The notes under the pieces: generated by a model
Told to the model about the DNA's origin: nothing
Databases searched by the model: none
Seen by the model: the letters and a program-made list of their open reading frames with translations, nothing else
Assembly (NCBI RefSeq): GCF_022549215.1
Contig: NZ_JAKZFC010000002.1
Coordinates: 372,001-436,000 of the forward strand
From: Solibacillus palustris
GTDB lineage: Bacteria > Bacillota > Bacilli > Bacillales_A > Planococcaceae
Length of the DNA stretch: 64,000 nucleotides
Direction: 5' to 3'
Position numbers and translations under genes: made by a program
Shown here: one piece after another, positions 63,036-64,000 of the stretch
Layout of the letters: each line of letters starts with the position of its first letter
How positions within the stretch are numbered: position 1 is the first letter of the stretch

Positions 63036-63102
63036 ATAAATAAAACTTATCGTAAAGGATAATAATAATGCAATTTACTTATGTATAGAGTTAAGTTATT
63101 AT
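63036..63102 (+). promoter_or_regulatory. acnA promoter with CcpC operator
   Basis: ATAA-N7-TTAT at 63036-63050. Promoter: TTTACT (63074-63079), 17 bases, TATTAT (63097-63102). The start would be near 63109, putting the dyad centre at about -66, the position of the CcpC dyad in B. subtilis citB. A half-site-like ATAG lies near -24. Confidence 0.7.
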
Positions 63103-63164
63103 AAGTGTTGGAGAAAAGAGCATTACAAACTTTTCAATTAATGAAAAACTAGGGGGAACACACA

Positions 63165-64000
63165 ATGGCAAACTTACACAACAGCCGCGCTTCATTTGAA
63201 GTAAATGGTAAGTCTTATGGCTACTACCGTTTAGCTGCTATTGAAGAAGCTGGTATCGCAAACGTATCACGCCTACCTTACTCAATCAAAGTATTATTAG
63301 AATCGGTATTACGTCAATATGACAACTATGTAATTAAAGAAGAGCATGTAAACGAATTAGCAAAATTCGGTTCACACAACAAAGAAGCTGAAGTTCCATT
63401 CAAGCCTTCTCGCGTTGTATTACAAGACTTCACTGGTGTACCAGTAGTAGTTGACTTAGCTTCATTACGTTCTGCAATGAAAGAAATGGGTGGAGACCCA
63501 GCTAAGATCAACCCTGCTATTCCAGTTGACCTAGTAATCGACCACTCAGTACAAGTTGACAAATACGGTAATGCAGCTGCATTACAAGCTAACATGGACT
63601 TAGAGTTCGAGCGTAACGCTGAGCGTTATAACTTCTTAAAATGGGCTCAAACTGCTTATGATAACTTCCGCGCTGTACCACCAGCAACTGGTATCGTACA
63701 CCAAGTTAACTTAGAGTACTTAGCTCCAATCGTTCACGTTAACGAAACAGAAGAAGGTTTAGTAGCATTCCCTGATTCAGTAGTAGGTACGGACTCTCAC
63801 ACAACTATGATCAACGGTATCGGTGTTCTAGGTTGGGGTGTAGGTGGTATCGAAGCTGAAGCTGGTATGTTAGGTCAACCATCTTACTTCCCAATTCCTG
63901 ATGTTATCGGTGTTAAATTAGTAGGCGAATTACCAAACGGTACTACAGCTACTGACTTAGCATTAAAAGTAACTCAAGTATTACGTCAACGCGGCGTAGT
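63165..64000 (+). CDS. acnA: Aconitate hydratase, 3' end outside window
   Basis: First ~278 residues of aconitase (citB of B. subtilis), which interconverts citrate and isocitrate in the TCA cycle and can also bind mRNA as an iron-regulatory protein. The frame begins [20 protein letters not shown] and includes the conserved [20 protein letters not shown] and [14 protein letters not shown] blocks near residues 205-240. The Fe-S ligand Cys residues lie further on, beyond the window. Codon choice is strongly biased, as in a highly expressed gene. ATG follows AGGGGGAACA. The reading frame runs to the last base. Confidence 0.95.
   Translation, partial: MANLHNSRASFEVNGKSYGYYRLAAIEEAGIANVSRLPYSIKVLLESVLRQYDNYVIKEEHVNELAKFGSHNKEAEVPFKPSRVVLQDFTGVPVVVDLASLRSAMKEMGGDPAKINPAIPVDLVIDHSVQVDKYGNAAALQANMDLEFERNAERYNFLKWAQTAYDNFRAVPPATGIVHQVNLEYLAPIVHVNETEEGLVAFPDSVVGTDSHTTMINGIGVLGWGVGGIEAEAGMLGQPSYFPIPDVIGVKLVGELPNGTTATDLALKVTQVLRQRGV

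Noticed and set aside
1-64000. tRNA, rRNA, prophage or integrated element
   Set aside because: No cloverleaf, ribosomal RNA stretch, integrase or structural phage gene was recognised. tRNA-like sequences appear only as T-box leader segments.

Overview
The window is a low-GC, gene-dense chromosomal segment of a Bacillota endospore former. Spore-coat genes (cotH plus a CotG-like repeat protein), chemoreceptors, T-box leaders and recognisable CodY, CcpC, SigW, MhqR, FadR and NsrR sites all point to the Bacillales. The protein flavour (DUF3817-MFS fusion, YfkAB radical SAM protein, RavA/ViaA-like pair, DUF2785) suggests Solibacillus, Lysinibacillus or another member of the Caryophanaceae/Planococcaceae. 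That placement is inference: there is no rRNA in the window. I saw no tRNA, rRNA, CRISPR array, intact transposase or prophage.

Layout. 1-2.2 kb: end of an ABC-2 permease gene, then an ECF sigma factor overlapping its membrane-bound partner. 2.5-7.1 kb: FAD-dependent dehydrogenase, DNA polymerase IV, DUF3817-MFS fusion. 7.2-8.9 kb (minus): soluble globin-coupled chemoreceptor with a degenerate CZB domain. 9.2-10.5 kb: unknown protein plus TRM11-like methyltransferase. 10.6-12.8 kb: mhqR, ring-cleaving dioxygenase and mhqD-like hydrolase, with two MhqR operators. 13-16.6 kb: rnz, a small membrane protein, proC (minus, behind a proline T-box), and an MBL hydrolase preceded by a FadR-like box. 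16.7-18.6 kb: divergent hmp/nsrR. 18.8-24.4 kb: SDR and a four-gene ABC-2 export cluster. 24.6-27.4 kb: argGH. 27.8-33.7 kb: oppBCDAF with a CodY-like box upstream and a dead LD-carboxypeptidase fragment inside. 33.9-37.3 kb: two MCP remnants on the same strand flanking divergent cotH and cotG-like genes. 37.4-42.7 kb: SigW-type promoter and telA, esterase, an EamA transporter remnant, sirtuin, methyltransferase. 43-46.1 kb: guaC, then leuA behind a CodY box and a leucine T-box. 46.2-53 kb: mostly minus-strand genes (LLM oxidoreductase, YdcF, TDT transporter, paired SMR exporters with TetR, tag, UspA, SulP). 53.2-62.9 kb: dynamin-like GTPase, YfkAB, a 644-residue beta-helix protein, and a RavA-ViaA-DUF2785 operon. 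63.2-64 kb: start of acnA behind a CcpC site.

How it fits together. Amino-acid and nitrogen economy is a strong theme: argGH, proC and leuA under tRNA-sensing T-boxes, and CodY at leuA and opp. A second theme is stress response: quinone/electrophile (mhq), nitric oxide (hmp/nsrR), envelope stress (telA with a SigW-type promoter), DNA damage (dinB, tag). The least explained part is 53-63 kb, where a RavA/ViaA-type AAA+/VWA pair with DUF2785 lies next to a large cytosolic beta-helix protein and near a dynamin-like GTPase. Gene decay is visible at four places. At least three related, terminator-bearing repeats sit just behind stop codons.
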